Part shown: piece by piece, positions 9,888-19,294 of the stretch
Position numbering within the stretch: position 1 is the first letter of the stretch
Layout: each line of letters starts with the position of its first letter
NCBI RefSeq assembly: GCF_001292625.1
Contig: NZ_LAJH01000009.1
Location: 806,001 to 870,000 of the forward strand
Reading direction: 5' to 3'
From: Shimia sp. SK013
Lineage (GTDB): Bacteria; Pseudomonadota; Alphaproteobacteria; Rhodobacterales; Rhodobacteraceae
DNA length: 64,000 nt
Program-made: the position numbers and the translations under genes
Notes under the pieces: model-generated
Databases searched by the model: none
What the model saw: the letters and a program-made list of their open reading frames with translations, nothing else
What the model was told of the DNA's origin: nothing

Positions 9888-10256
9888 TCAGGCGGCTCCG
9901 TTACTTAGGGCTGTCCACGCTGCAACGGCGGCCACGAGAGCGGCGGCCACACCGGCAGCGGTGTGTTTGATGTGAGGATGACCGGCACGGGCGTAAATCA
10001 CCCCATCGGCAAATCCCATAAAGGCAAAGGCTACGAACAGAACCGCAATCACGCAGGGATCGCCGTGCCATGCGGCAGCAAGCGCCAGAAAGGTGAAGGC
10101 AAAATAGCGATCCGTCATCACCTTCGGAAGCTGTTCGTGACGGTGGGTGGCGGACGCCATACCTGCAACAGGGTCACGCCAGAACGTAACGGCAAGAATA
10201 CCGGTCACGATCGCGCCCCCAAGGCAAAGCAAAATTGTCAGCAGTCCCAAGCTCAT
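9888..10256 (-). CDS. Small membrane protein of unknown function between nuoD and nuoE
   Basis: A 122-residue hydrophobic protein with about four transmembrane segments (residues ~1-24, 50-62, 66-86 and 98-117). One motif, [23 protein letters not shown], lies in the first loop and is the most polar part. No recognised enzyme motif. The start ATG overlaps the nuoD stop by one base (TGATG) and its stop is 1 base before the nuoE start, so it must be translated with its neighbours. Function unknown. Confidence 0.7.
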   Translation of the reverse strand: MSLGLLTILLCLGGAIVTGILAVTFWRDPVAGMASATHRHEQLPKVMTDRYFAFTFLALAAAWHGDPCVIAVLFVAFAFMGFADGVIYARAGHPHIKHTAAGVAAALVAAVAAWTALSNGAA

Positions 10257-11482
10257 CAGCGGTCAATCTCCCCGAACACGATATCCATCGTGCCGATGAT
10301 AGCGGCGACGTCGGCCAATTGGTGGCCAGTAGTAATGTGGTCCATCGCTTGCAAGTGCAGATAGCCCGGTGCGCGCAATTTGGCGCGGTAAGGTTTGTTG
10401 GTGCCGTCCGCGACCATGTAGACGCCGAATTCGCCTTTGGGCGCCTCAACAGCGGCGTAGACTTCGCCGGCAGGCACGTGAAAGCCTTCGGTGTAGAGCT
10501 TGAAGTGGTGGATCAGGCTTTCCATCGAGGTTTTCATGTCGCCACGTTTGGGCGGGGTGAGCTTGCCACGAGACAGCACGTCGCCGGTGGCTTCGCGCAG
10601 TTTGTGGATCGCCTGACGCATGATCGAGAGCGACTGGCGCATCTCTTCCATCCGCATCAGATAGCGGTCGTAGCAGTCGCCGTTTTTGCCGACAGGGATC
10701 TGGAATTCAAACTCGTCATAGCATTCATAAGGCTGCGCGCGACGCAGATCCCATGCCATGCCGGCAGAGCGGGCCATGACGCCGGACATGGCAAAGTCCA
10801 GCACGTCCTGCTCTGTCACGACGCCGATGTCGACGTTGCGCTGTTTAAAGATGCGGTTTTCGGTCAACAGCGCGTCAATGTCGGCGAGCATTTCCGGAAA
10901 GCCGATGGCCCATTCTTCGATGTCATCAATCAGCTCATCTGGCAGATCCTGATGCACGCCGCCGGGCCGAAAGTAGTTGGCGTGCAGGCGTGCGCCGCAG
11001 GCACGCTCATAAAACACCATCAGCTTTTCACGCTCTTCAAAGCCCCAGAGCGGCGGGGTCAGCGCGCCTACGTCCATCGCCTGAGTTGTGACGTTCATCA
11101 GGTGGTTCAGAATGCGGCCGATCTCGCAGTACAGCACGCGGATCAACTGCGCACGACGCGGCACTTCTGTGCCGGTCAGCTTTTCAATCGCCAGACACCA
11201 AGCGTGTTCCTGATTCATCGGCGCAACATAATCCAGCCGATCCAAATAAGGCAGGTTTTGCAGATAGGTGCGGCTTTCCATCAGCTTTTCGGTGCCACGA
11301 TGCAGCAGGCCGACGTGCGGGTCGCAGCGTTCGACGATCTCGCCGTCCAGTTCAAGCACCAGACGCAACACACCGTGGGCCGCCGGGTGTTGCGGGCCGA
11401 AATTGATGTTGAAATTGCGGATCTTTTGCTCGCCGCTCAGCGCGTCCACGCTGCCGTCGTCAAATTTGGAGCCATCCATCAT
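10256..11482 (-). CDS. nuoD: NADH-quinone oxidoreductase subunit D
   Basis: The 49-kDa-type subunit that, with NuoB, forms the quinone-reduction site. Seen: [20 protein letters not shown] near the N-terminus, HRGTEKLME and the C-terminal [12 protein letters not shown], all diagnostic. It has 408 residues from the ATG at 11482, which follows GGGAGAA; the longer frame to 11530 only overlaps the sulfotransferase gene. The start overlaps the sulfotransferase stop by 4 bases (ATGA), an odd neighbour because nuoC and nuoD are usually directly adjacent or fused. Confidence 0.98.
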   Translation of the reverse strand: MMDGSKFDDGSVDALSGEQKIRNFNINFGPQHPAAHGVLRLVLELDGEIVERCDPHVGLLHRGTEKLMESRTYLQNLPYLDRLDYVAPMNQEHAWCLAIEKLTGTEVPRRAQLIRVLYCEIGRILNHLMNVTTQAMDVGALTPPLWGFEEREKLMVFYERACGARLHANYFRPGGVHQDLPDELIDDIEEWAIGFPEMLADIDALLTENRIFKQRNVDIGVVTEQDVLDFAMSGVMARSAGMAWDLRRAQPYECYDEFEFQIPVGKNGDCYDRYLMRMEEMRQSLSIMRQAIHKLREATGDVLSRGKLTPPKRGDMKTSMESLIHHFKLYTEGFHVPAGEVYAAVEAPKGEFGVYMVADGTNKPYRAKLRAPGYLHLQAMDHITTGHQLADVAAIIGTMDIVFGEIDR

Positions 11483-12435
11483 TTTGCGTTCTCCCTCAAG
11501 GCGGCCGCTGGTGCCGCCCGTGGTGTCCATTGCTCTGGCAAACGGCCCAATCGCCGCTCAAGCCGTAGATATTCATCGTCAAGGTATGCCCGCAAACGCC
11601 CGGCCACCGTTGCGTCCATCTTTGATTGCACGCCCTTGCGCACAACTTTATCGAAGTTCGCCTTGTGCGGCGACACGCCAAAAAAGTCGGTCAGTTTTTG
11701 GACGGTCTCGTCGCGGAACATCTCTTCGTAAATGACATATAGCCGCTGGTCAGCCGGAATAACGGCTTCCATCGCGTCCATTGTCGCGGAATAGGCGCTT
11801 CGCAGATGGACGTGTTTCTGACGTCCCTTCAAAAACAGGTCCACCTTCTCGGCCAAGGCCGCCGGCAACTCGTCCTTGGAAACATTCGAATTCTGAAGAA
11901 CCATGCGCAGAGCTGACCAAACGCGGCTCACCGGATCGCGCAAAATGTAAAGAAAGTGCGCACCAGGGGAGAACGCTAGCATTTCGCGAAAGCCGTCCTC
12001 ACCGATCAGGGCATAAGACGGTGTGACATCGGCGACGCAAGTCGCAGGCCCTGCCCCGTTTGTCAGCAAATTCGCGTACCCTTGATGCGGGAAATTTGCC
12101 TCGTCGTGCATTTCGACCATCGCCTTTAGGTAAGCTGTCGAGGGATAGGCCAGATTACCATTGCGGAGTTTGGCAGCGATGCGCTCAGCCATGGGGAGCT
12201 TTTTGTAGTTTTCCCGCCGCCGTTTCGGAACTCCGCCGGCCTTTTCGGGACCAAAGAAACCGTCGAAGTAATGCATTTCCTTCACAGCAGGCACGTGGAC
12301 TTCGGGATGCTCGGACAAATAGTCGTGCAGCCAGCTGGTTCCGGCTTTTTGTGCCCCTACACAAAACAGCACATTGCGGCCACCAAGATCTGGCGTCGCG
12401 GGCGTCTGTGATGTTTTTTGAAGATCTGCTGGCAT
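11479..12435 (-). CDS. Sulfotransferase-domain protein embedded between nuoC and nuoD
   Basis: A 318-residue protein of the P-loop sulfotransferase superfamily, which uses 3'-phosphoadenosine-5'-phosphosulfate. The 5'-phosphosulfate loop is visible as [14 protein letters not shown] (residues ~27-40) and the 3'-phosphate motif as [13 protein letters not shown] (~residue 165). It ends in a Pro/Ala-rich tail. Acceptor substrate unknown: heparan-type, carbohydrate or lipid. It lies 2 bases after nuoC and overlaps nuoD by 4 bases, so it is a true operon member and not a separately transcribed insertion. No link between sulfation and complex I is known to me. Confidence 0.88.
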   Translation of the reverse strand: MPADLQKTSQTPATPDLGGRNVLFCVGAQKAGTSWLHDYLSEHPEVHVPAVKEMHYFDGFFGPEKAGGVPKRRRENYKKLPMAERIAAKLRNGNLAYPSTAYLKAMVEMHDEANFPHQGYANLLTNGAGPATCVADVTPSYALIGEDGFREMLAFSPGAHFLYILRDPVSRVWSALRMVLQNSNVSKDELPAALAEKVDLFLKGRQKHVHLRSAYSATMDAMEAVIPADQRLYVIYEEMFRDETVQKLTDFFGVSPHKANFDKVVRKGVQSKMDATVAGRLRAYLDDEYLRLERRLGRLPEQWTPRAAPAAALRENAK

Positions 12436-12437
12436 AA

Positions 12438-13043
12438 TCAGGCTTTGGTTTCCTTTTCGTCACCCGGCAGGATGTAGTTGGCACCCTCCCAAGGCGACAT
12501 GAAATCAAACTGACGATAATCCTGTGTCAGCTGCACGGGTTCATAGACCACGCGTTTCTGCACCTCGTCATAGCGCACTTCGGTGTAGCCGGTTGTCGGA
12601 AAGTCCTTGCGCAGCGGGTGGCCACGGAACCCATAATCCGTCAGCAGGCGACGCAGGTCCGGATGGTCGGAAAAGATGATACCAAACATGTCAAAGACTT
12701 CACGCTCAAACCAGTTGGCGGACGGGTGCACGTCTGTGATGGATGGCATCATTTCATCTTCGCGAACTTTAATTCGCAGGCGGACACGCTGGTTCCGGAA
12801 CATGCTCAGCAGGTGGTACACCACGTCAAATCGCTTGGCGCGCTCCGGATAATCGACTGCTGTCAAATCCACCAGCGTTGAAAACCGGCAATTGGCGTCA
12901 GTTTTCAGGAACTCGATGAAGGCCGTGATGTTGGCGGGCGTCACATCGATGTTCAACTCGCCAAAGGTTACGTCCCAGCCAAGCACACAGTCGGGCCGTT
13001 TCAGCTCGATATGGGCGCCGAGTTCATTCAGTGCGTCACTCAT
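12438..13043 (-). CDS. nuoC: NADH-quinone oxidoreductase subunit C
   Basis: The 30-kDa-type peripheral-arm subunit that contacts NuoD and NuoB; it carries no cofactor. The family signature is clear: [20 protein letters not shown] followed by GHPLRKDFP. At 201 residues it is separate from NuoD, unlike the fused NuoCD of E. coli. It lies 15 bases after nuoB and 2 bases before the sulfotransferase. Confidence 0.98.
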   Translation of the reverse strand: MSDALNELGAHIELKRPDCVLGWDVTFGELNIDVTPANITAFIEFLKTDANCRFSTLVDLTAVDYPERAKRFDVVYHLLSMFRNQRVRLRIKVREDEMMPSITDVHPSANWFEREVFDMFGIIFSDHPDLRRLLTDYGFRGHPLRKDFPTTGYTEVRYDEVQKRVVYEPVQLTQDYRQFDFMSPWEGANYILPGDEKETKA

Positions 13044-13058
13044 GTCTGATCGCCCCTA

Positions 13059-13592
13059 TCAACGTTCGATGGTGCCGGTGCGGCGGATTTTGCGTTGCAG
13101 CTGCAGCAGACCGTAAAGCAACGCTTCAGCGGTTGGCGGGCAGCCCGGCACGTAGATGTCGACCGGCACGATGCGGTCACAGCCGCGCACCACAGAATAG
13201 CTGTAGTGGTAGTAACCGCCGCCGTTGGCGCAGGACCCCATTGAGATCACGTAACGCGGCTCGGGCATCTGGTCGTAAACCTTGCGCAACGCTGGCGCCA
13301 TTTTGTTGGTCAGTGTGCCGGCCACGATCATCACATCCGATTGACGCGGGGAGGCGCGCGGCGCGATGCCGAAACGTTCCGCATCATAGCGTGGCATGGA
13401 GGTGTGCATCATCTCTACCGCGCAGCAAGCGAGGCCAAAGGTCATCCAGTGCAACGAGCCGGTGCGGCCCCAGTTGATCAGATCTTCTGCGTTGGTCAGC
13501 AGAAACCCCTTGTCCTGAAGCTCTGTATTGATGGCCTGAGTGACCACTTCACGATCAACACCTGCGGTGTTCGCGCCTGTCATCACTCCCAT
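13059..13592 (-). CDS. nuoB: NADH-quinone oxidoreductase subunit B
   Basis: Complex I subunit with the terminal [4Fe-4S] cluster N2 that donates electrons to quinone. Cluster ligands are visible in [24 protein letters not shown] and [10 protein letters not shown]. It has 177 residues from the ATG at 13592, favoured because AGGGAG lies 7 bases upstream; a second ATG at 13583 overlaps the nuoA stop by one base (TGATG) and is also possible. The gene overlaps the end of nuoA. Confidence 0.97.
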   Translation of the reverse strand: MGVMTGANTAGVDREVVTQAINTELQDKGFLLTNAEDLINWGRTGSLHWMTFGLACCAVEMMHTSMPRYDAERFGIAPRASPRQSDVMIVAGTLTNKMAPALRKVYDQMPEPRYVISMGSCANGGGYYHYSYSVVRGCDRIVPVDIYVPGCPPTAEALLYGLLQLQRKIRRTGTIER

Positions 13593-13948
13593 TCCAGAGC
13601 TCCCTTTTTCCATTCATAAGCAAAGCCGATGGTCAGAACACCGAGGAACACCATCATAGACCAGAACCCGACCATCGACACATCCTTGAAGGCCACGGCC
13701 CAAGGGAAAAGGAAGGCGATTTCGAGGTCGAAAATGATGAACAGGATGGAGACGAGGTAAAACCTAACGTCAAATTTCATCCGCGCGTCGTCAAAGGCAT
13801 TGAAACCGCACTCGTACGCACTCACCTTTTCAGGATCAGGATTGCGAACGGCCAAAACAACAGCGGCGAGAATGAAAACAAGGCCAAGTGCGATTGCGAC
13901 GGCCAAGAAGATGATAATGGGAAAATATTCCCTGAGCATCTCTTCCAA
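13583..13948 (-). CDS. nuoA: NADH-quinone oxidoreductase subunit A
   Basis: Small membrane subunit at the base of complex I and the first gene of the nuo operon. Seen: three hydrophobic helices and the conserved segment [20 protein letters not shown], whose Cys lies in the loop that senses the active/deactive state in relatives. It has 121 residues, a typical length. An AGGAG-like site (GAAAGGAGC) precedes the ATG. More than 500 bases without a gene lie upstream, where the operon promoter is expected. Confidence 0.98.
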   Translation of the reverse strand: MEEMLREYFPIIIFLAVAIALGLVFILAAVVLAVRNPDPEKVSAYECGFNAFDDARMKFDVRFYLVSILFIIFDLEIAFLFPWAVAFKDVSMVGFWSMMVFLGVLTIGFAYEWKKGALEWE

Positions 13949-14467
13949 TGGTAGCTCCTTTCATGCACCCGCAGTCCGGTGCAGTCAGCTGGCTGTAGTA
14001 AGTCTCTGTGGGGTTTACCCTTGGCCCTTGACGGGGTCAATAAGAACGGCACAGCTCGCGACTTGTCCAAAATGCGCATTTACGCATATTTTTAAGGGTT
14101 TTAGGCAAAGTCTACTAAGACCTGCGGCATTAGGCCTGACAAGTTTTTTATAGATCGCCTCTTGAAGTTAACCTAACGAGCACTTTGATTCCCAAGTTAC
14201 TTTATTCCGATTGTTTTCATCGGAAAATAGGAGCGCCGCCTATGCCGCGCTCATTTTGTCAGACAGATATACAGCAAGCGCCAAGCGCGCCTTTTGCATT
14301 CTTCACGATATCCAGCAGCCGGGCAGACCATTGCGCGCCTGCCATTCTGTGGTCGATTTCGCCACTTTGGCAGACGAACGCGGATATGTGACTCGTTTAA
14401 GGCCGAAACGTCGGTTGTGGTCTTAAGCGGCGGCAAGCTGCGCGCTCAATATCGGTGTAAATTACCG
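13949..14467. other. 519-base gene-free stretch upstream of nuoA and downstream of the liu operon
   Basis: Both flanking operons run on the minus strand, so this stretch should hold the terminator of liu and the promoter of nuo. I see no convincing open reading frame. A short inverted repeat, TTGAC-GGG-GTCAA, lies at about 14027-14039, and a weak stem CCGAT/ATCGG at about 14207-14225. No strong sigma-70 promoter or rho-independent terminator could be settled by eye. Confidence 0.5.
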
Positions 14468-15253
14468 TCAGCCGTTGATCCAGGGAGCTTTTTCTTTGGC
14501 AAAGAAGGCGTTGATGCCATCCTTGGCCTCCTGTCCTTCCCAGCAAGCCACCAATTCGTTGATAGTGTGATCGATCGACGCATCGTCGATCACAGGTCCC
14601 AGCTTGCGGGTCAAAGCCTTGGCGCGGGCAACGGCCTGCGGGGCGCAAGCAAGGTAAGGCGTTACTTCGGCCTCGACAGCGGCATCGAGACCTTCCGCAG
14701 GCACCGCCTTGGCGAGCAGACCAAGCGTCACGGCCTCGGCTGCTTTGAACAGACGGGCGGACATGAACACGCGGCGCGCCATAGCTTCGCCCATGCGAGA
14801 CAGCACATAAGGGCCGATGGTGGCAGGGATCAGGCCAAGTTTGGTTTCCGTGAGGCCCATGGTGAGGGTGTCCACACCTATGGCCACATCGCAGACCGAC
14901 GCCATACCGACGCCGCCGCCAAAGGCGTTGCCCTGCAGCTTGCCGATCAGCGGCTTGGGCATGGTGTTGAGCGCCTGAAGCGCCTCCGCCAGCTTGCGGG
15001 CCTCGACAAAGCGGGTTGCGCTGTCTGCGGCCATCTGCGCCTGCATCCAGCCAAGATCACCGCCCGCGCAGAAGCTTTTGCCGGCGCCAGTCAGGACAAC
15101 CACGCGCACAGCATCATCAGCGCCCAGCCGTTCGGCGGCCTGCCGCAGTTCGGCAATCATCGCACCGGACATGGCGTTGTGTTTCTCCGGACGGTTCAGC
15201 GTCAGCGTGGCCACACCGCGCGCGTCTGTGTCGATGGTCAGGGTTTCAAACAT
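14468..15253 (-). CDS. liuC: Enoyl-CoA hydratase family protein, probable methylglutaconyl-CoA hydratase
   Basis: Crotonase-fold enzyme of 261 residues. The oxyanion-hole region TGAGKSFCAGGDLGWM (around residue 60) and GNAFGGGVGMASVCDVAIG (~105) are typical; the DLGWM variant resembles methylglutaconyl-CoA hydratases of leucine breakdown, which hydrate 3-methylglutaconyl-CoA to HMG-CoA. The last gene of a cluster that also encodes isovaleryl-CoA dehydrogenase, both methylcrotonyl-CoA carboxylase subunits and HMG-CoA lyase, which makes this assignment likely. It starts 4 bases after liuE. Confidence 0.87.
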   Translation of the reverse strand: MFETLTIDTDARGVATLTLNRPEKHNAMSGAMIAELRQAAERLGADDAVRVVVLTGAGKSFCAGGDLGWMQAQMAADSATRFVEARKLAEALQALNTMPKPLIGKLQGNAFGGGVGMASVCDVAIGVDTLTMGLTETKLGLIPATIGPYVLSRMGEAMARRVFMSARLFKAAEAVTLGLLAKAVPAEGLDAAVEAEVTPYLACAPQAVARAKALTRKLGPVIDDASIDHTINELVACWEGQEAKDGINAFFAKEKAPWING

Positions 15254-15257
15254 TGCC

Positions 15258-16115
15258 TTATCCTTCTTCGCGCATGGCCCGCGCCATATTGGCCGCTTGG
15301 ATCAAAACGTCTGTGTTCAATTTGGTGTCGTAGCCCAACTCTTTGAGCCGTGCGTCGACAGCCTCGGTCGCAACGTTGCCTTTCGCGCCCGGCGCATAGG
15401 GACAGCCGCCCAATCCTCCAACAGCGGCATCAAACACGCGCAGCCCCAGATCCAACGATGCCTCGATGTTGGCCAGCGCGCGGCCAGCGGTGTCGTGATA
15501 GTGGCCTGCGAGTTTCGCGGCTGGAACCACCTCAAGCACCGCTTTCAACATTGCAGCGATGCTTTCAGGCGTCCCCTGCCCGATGGTGTCGCCCAGGCTG
15601 ATCTCATAGCAACCCGCGTCAAGCAGATGCTTGGCGACCTCCGCCACCTTTTCCGGCGGCGTGGGGCCGTCAAAGGGACAATCCGTCACGCAGCTCACAT
15701 AGCCGCGCACCGGCAGGTTGACGGCCTTGGCCGCAACAACAACAGGCGCAAAGCGCTCAAGGCTTTCGGCAATGGTGGCGTTGATGTTGGCTTTGGAAAA
15801 CCCTTCCGAGGCAGAGCCGAAAATCGCAATTTCGTCGGCCTTGGCGGCGACCGCGCCCTCAAAGCCGCGCATATTCGGGGTCAGGGCCGCATACCTTACG
15901 CCACTTGCCCGCGTGATACCTGCCAGCACATCGGCACTGTCGGCCATCTGTGGCACCCATTTGGGACTGACAAAGCTCGCCACTTCGATGCGTCTGAAAC
16001 CCGCGCGGCTCAGGCAATCCACCAGCGCGATTTTCTCGGCCGTTGGGATCTGGCGTTTTTCGTTTTGCAGCCCGTCGCGCGGGCCCATCTCGAAGATTTC
16101 GACGGTGTCAGCCAT
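15258..16115 (-). CDS. liuE: Hydroxymethylglutaryl-CoA lyase
   Basis: Cleaves HMG-CoA to acetyl-CoA and acetoacetate, the last step of leucine degradation. The 285-residue TIM-barrel protein starts with EIFEMGPRDGLQNEKR (the DGLQNE motif of the family), has ASFVSPKWVPQMAD, and ends with GLGGCPYAPGAKGNVATEA, where the Cys of GGCPYA is the conserved catalytic-loop residue. It sits 2 bases after the GST gene and 4 bases before liuC. Confidence 0.96.
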   Translation of the reverse strand: MADTVEIFEMGPRDGLQNEKRQIPTAEKIALVDCLSRAGFRRIEVASFVSPKWVPQMADSADVLAGITRASGVRYAALTPNMRGFEGAVAAKADEIAIFGSASEGFSKANINATIAESLERFAPVVVAAKAVNLPVRGYVSCVTDCPFDGPTPPEKVAEVAKHLLDAGCYEISLGDTIGQGTPESIAAMLKAVLEVVPAAKLAGHYHDTAGRALANIEASLDLGLRVFDAAVGGLGGCPYAPGAKGNVATEAVDARLKELGYDTKLNTDVLIQAANMARAMREEG

Positions 16116-16117
16116 GC

Positions 16118-16783
16118 TCAGCCCTCCGGCAGGTCGTAGAAGTCTTGGGTGTAAAATTGTTGCGGGCCTTCGGCGGCTTCTGCCGCCTGATAGGCCTCTC
16201 GCGATTTCAGCCTCTCCAGATAGGCTGCGGTCTGCGGGTAGCTGTCAAAGCGCACATAACGACGGGCGCTGTCCAGCGTGAAACCCATCATCACATCCGC
16301 CGCGGAAAACCCGCTGGCAAGCAGATAGTCGCGCCCATCGGTCAGGGCCGCTTCAATCGCCTTCAAAGCGATCGCCAGTCGTTTGGTTTCAATCCCCATC
16401 ACGGTCGGCGATTTCATCCAATCCTTAAACAGAAACAAATGCTGCATATTCAGGTTCTGAACACCCGCGCCCAATGTCTCGGCATAGTGCAACCATTGCA
16501 GCCAGTCGGCCCGTTCCTGGCTGTCGACGGCAGGCATAAGGGAATGCCCGCCTCGGGCCTCGCACAGATACTGAACAATCGCGCCGCTTTCGTACATCAC
16601 CCGCCCGTCGATTTCGAGTGCAGGCACCCGGCGGGCGGGGCTTTTGGACTTGAAGTCAGGCTGTTGCAACGAGCCGTCCATGATCGCATAGGCCACGATC
16701 TCGGCGGGCTCGCCCAGCTCGTGCAGCAACCAGTTCACTCGAAAGGAGCGGCTGCCTGCAATTGAGTGTAGGATCGCAGCCAT
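16118..16783 (-). CDS. Glutathione S-transferase family protein in the liu operon
   Basis: A 221-residue protein with the two-domain GST layout: an N-terminal thioredoxin-like half (SRSFRVNWLLHELGEPAEIV, cis-Pro region RRVPALEIDGRVMYESGAIV) and a C-terminal helical half. The SRS near residue 11 may supply the catalytic Ser. Its start overlaps the liuD stop by one base, so it is an operon member. The substrate is unknown; protecting cells from reactive acyl-CoA intermediates would fit but is inference. Confidence 0.88.
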   Translation of the reverse strand: MAAILHSIAGSRSFRVNWLLHELGEPAEIVAYAIMDGSLQQPDFKSKSPARRVPALEIDGRVMYESGAIVQYLCEARGGHSLMPAVDSQERADWLQWLHYAETLGAGVQNLNMQHLFLFKDWMKSPTVMGIETKRLAIALKAIEAALTDGRDYLLASGFSAADVMMGFTLDSARRYVRFDSYPQTAAYLERLKSREAYQAAEAAEGPQQFYTQDFYDLPEG

Positions 16784-18735
16784 CAGTCCTCTTCCTCGTC
16801 TTCCAGACGGATCAGCGCAGCGCCGTCCTCGACCTGTGCCGCCTCTGAGGTCAGCACTTCGGCCACCACACCGTCACGCGGTGCCAAAAGGGAGTGCTCC
16901 ATCTTCATGGCTTCCAGAATGGCAAGGCGGTCGCCCTTGCTAACGGTCTGGCCGACTTCGGCAAACACAGCCTTCACCAATCCGGGCATCGGCGCGACAA
17001 CCACGTTGCCCCCTGCCCCTTCGGCGTCTTCGCGCACGAGCGGGTCAACCACGTGAAAGCGATAGCCGTTGCCCCAGAAAACGGTCAACTCATCGCCATG
17101 ACGTGCGGTGCGGGCCAGCACCTTGGTTGCATCCACCCACCATGCGCCGCCTTTGTAGGTCACATGATGCTGCGCTTGCCCCAGATCGACGGTGAAATCG
17201 GCGGTGTCATGCACAGTCACGCGGGCGGTGATGGCCTCATCGTTGTGGGTCAGGTCAATCACATAGGTCATTGGCGACCAAAGCACCAGAATGGGCTTGG
17301 GGGCGCCGTTGACCATCTCCATCAGGCCCATCGCGGTCAGCGCAGCGACAGAGCGCGCTTTGGTGCACGCCACGGGTTGCGCCGCCAGCGTGTCGATGTG
17401 GCGCTCGATCAGGCCGGTGTCAACATCGCCTGCGACAAAGTCAGGCTGCGCGGCCAACAGCGCGAGAAAGCTCACGTTTGTGACGGTGCCGCCGATGTCG
17501 GTGAACCGCAGAGCACGCTCAAGCTGTTTGAGTGCGACATCGCGGGTGGGTCCATGCACGATCAGCTTGGCAATCATGGGATCATACCACGGGCTGATCG
17601 TGTCCCCGGCGCGGACACCGCTGTCGATGCGGGCCTCGGTGGGGAATTCGAGATGCGAAAGCGTACCGGTGGCGGGCAGGAAGCCTTTGGGCACGTCTTC
17701 GGCATAGATACGCGCCTCAAAGGCGTGGCCGGAGATGGTCAGCTCGTCCTGCTGTTTTGGCAGGGGTTCGCCTGCGGCGACGCGCAGCTGCCATTCCACC
17801 AGATCAACGCCGGTGATCAGTTCAGTGACGGGGTGTTCCACTTGCAGACGTGTGTTCATTTCCATGAACCAAAACCCGTCAGCGCGTAGACCGTTTGAGC
17901 CATCCACGATGAATTCGATGGTGCCGGCGCCTTTGTAGTTGATCGCCTCGGCGGCCCGCACCGCAGCCACGCCCATGGCGCTGCGCATCTCTTCGGTCAT
18001 GCCGGGCGCCGGGGCCTCTTCGATAACCTTCTGGTGGCGGCGCTGTAGCGAGCAGTCGCGTTCAAACAGATGCACGGCGCTGGTGCCGTCACCAAAAACC
18101 TGCACCTCGATGTGGCGCGGACTGGTAACGTATTTTTCAATCAGCACATCCGGGTTGCCGAATGAGGTGGTCGCTTCACCTTGGGCGCTGGCCAGCGCGT
18201 CGGCAAAATCGGCAGTTTTCTCAACAAGACGCATGCCTTTGCCACCACCGCCTGCGACCGCTTTGATCAACACCGGATAGCCGATTTCCGTGGCCCGCTC
18301 TGCCAAAAACGCCCCGTCCTGATTGGTGCCGTGGTAGCCCGGCACAACCGGCACGTTGGCCTTCTCCATCAGCACTTTGGCCGCGTCTTTCAGGCCCATG
18401 GCGCGGATGGCAGCCGCTGACGGGCCGATGAAGGTCAGGCCTGCGGCCTCGACCGCCTCAACAAACTCGGGGTTTTCCGACAAAAAGCCATAACCCGGAT
18501 GGATGCCTTGCGCGCCTGTTTCCAGTGCTGCAGCAATGATCACATCACCTTTGAGATAGCTGTCGGCAGGCGCTGGTCCGCCGATGTGCACGGCCTGATC
18601 GGCCAGCGCCACGTGTTTGGCGGTAGCATCAGCGTCGGAGTAGACGGCGACGGTTTTCACACCCATGCCGCGGGCGCTCTCGATAACACGACAAGCGATT
18701 TCGCCTCGGTTGGCTATCAGGATTTTTTCAAACAT
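16783..18735 (-). CDS. liuD: Methylcrotonyl-CoA carboxylase, biotin-containing alpha subunit
   Basis: Biotin carboxylase plus biotin carrier subunit that carboxylates 3-methylcrotonyl-CoA together with LiuB. Order of domains over 650 residues: biotin carboxylase N-terminal (ILIANRGEIACRVIESARGM), ATP-grasp (GGGGKGMRLVE), C-terminal carboxylase region, and biotinyl domain with EAMKMEHSLLAP whose second Lys is the biotin site (about residue 610). Context decides MCC over acetyl- or propionyl-CoA carboxylase. The SNase-like gene ends 9 bases upstream. Confidence 0.96.
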   Translation of the reverse strand: MFEKILIANRGEIACRVIESARGMGVKTVAVYSDADATAKHVALADQAVHIGGPAPADSYLKGDVIIAAALETGAQGIHPGYGFLSENPEFVEAVEAAGLTFIGPSAAAIRAMGLKDAAKVLMEKANVPVVPGYHGTNQDGAFLAERATEIGYPVLIKAVAGGGGKGMRLVEKTADFADALASAQGEATTSFGNPDVLIEKYVTSPRHIEVQVFGDGTSAVHLFERDCSLQRRHQKVIEEAPAPGMTEEMRSAMGVAAVRAAEAINYKGAGTIEFIVDGSNGLRADGFWFMEMNTRLQVEHPVTELITGVDLVEWQLRVAAGEPLPKQQDELTISGHAFEARIYAEDVPKGFLPATGTLSHLEFPTEARIDSGVRAGDTISPWYDPMIAKLIVHGPTRDVALKQLERALRFTDIGGTVTNVSFLALLAAQPDFVAGDVDTGLIERHIDTLAAQPVACTKARSVAALTAMGLMEMVNGAPKPILVLWSPMTYVIDLTHNDEAITARVTVHDTADFTVDLGQAQHHVTYKGGAWWVDATKVLARTARHGDELTVFWGNGYRFHVVDPLVREDAEGAGGNVVVAPMPGLVKAVFAEVGQTVSKGDRLAILEAMKMEHSLLAPRDGVVAEVLTSEAAQVEDGAALIRLEDEEED

Positions 18736-18744
18736 TCTGTGCTC

Positions 18745-19227
18745 CTAGTCACACCAACTCATTCGTTGGCCACCTTTGTAATCGCGCGCAAGACCTGCCG
18801 TGACCATTATCTCCCCGGCGTTCTCACCGTCCAAATTCAGTTCCGTCAGGTATCGCCCATAACGGTCCTTCCCGTATGGTACAGCCGAAATCCGTGAAGC
18901 AGTCCACAGTTCCCAGCGAAGATAAAAAGTGGCAGCGAATGCCTTAACCCGCTCGCTAAAACATCCGGCACTTCCAAATTCAGGCGCATCAAATCCCAAA
19001 AATCGGGCCGTCATCCAACCTTTTTCTGGACAGACTAATTTGGCTGTGTCGCCGTCTATAAGAGACAGAATTTTGCACCCGTCGTTCGGTTTAACCATCC
19101 CATTTATCGCGTCACCACTGATAGGAATGATTATTAGAATTACAAACGGCAGAACGAGGAAAATGGGAAAGACCGCTCCTCCAAATGACCTATGCCTTGG
19201 TCGAATGGCCACAGGTGGCGCGCCCAT
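18745..19227 (-). CDS. Membrane-anchored SNase-like (thermonuclease-fold) protein
   Basis: A staphylococcal-nuclease-like protein of about 160 residues with one N-terminal transmembrane helix (FPIFLVLPFVILIIIPISG). The catalytic pattern appears intact: DGDTAKL, then RFLGFDAPE (Arg and Glu equivalents of SNase Arg35 and Glu43) and KDRYGRYLTEL (Arg87 equivalent). It could be a membrane-tethered nuclease active outside the membrane. The start is uncertain: the frame is open to 19329, which would overlap liuB, and no good ribosome site settles it. An odd occupant between liuB and liuD. Confidence 0.75.
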   Translation of the reverse strand: MGAPPVAIRPRHRSFGGAVFPIFLVLPFVILIIIPISGDAINGMVKPNDGCKILSLIDGDTAKLVCPEKGWMTARFLGFDAPEFGSAGCFSERVKAFAATFYLRWELWTASRISAVPYGKDRYGRYLTELNLDGENAGEIMVTAGLARDYKGGQRMSWCD

Positions 19228-19294
19228 GTCCCATTTTGGGTGTTTGCGCGCTCCTCGATAAAATCTAATGACTTTTCCCCGATGTCGCACAGGC

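Noticed and set aside
10235-11731. Plus-strand frame antisense to nuoD and the sulfotransferase
   Set aside because: The frame overlaps two real genes and encodes no recognisable protein.
14251-14436. Possible small gene in the nuo upstream stretch
   Set aside because: The frames there have no ribosome-binding site and their products match nothing.
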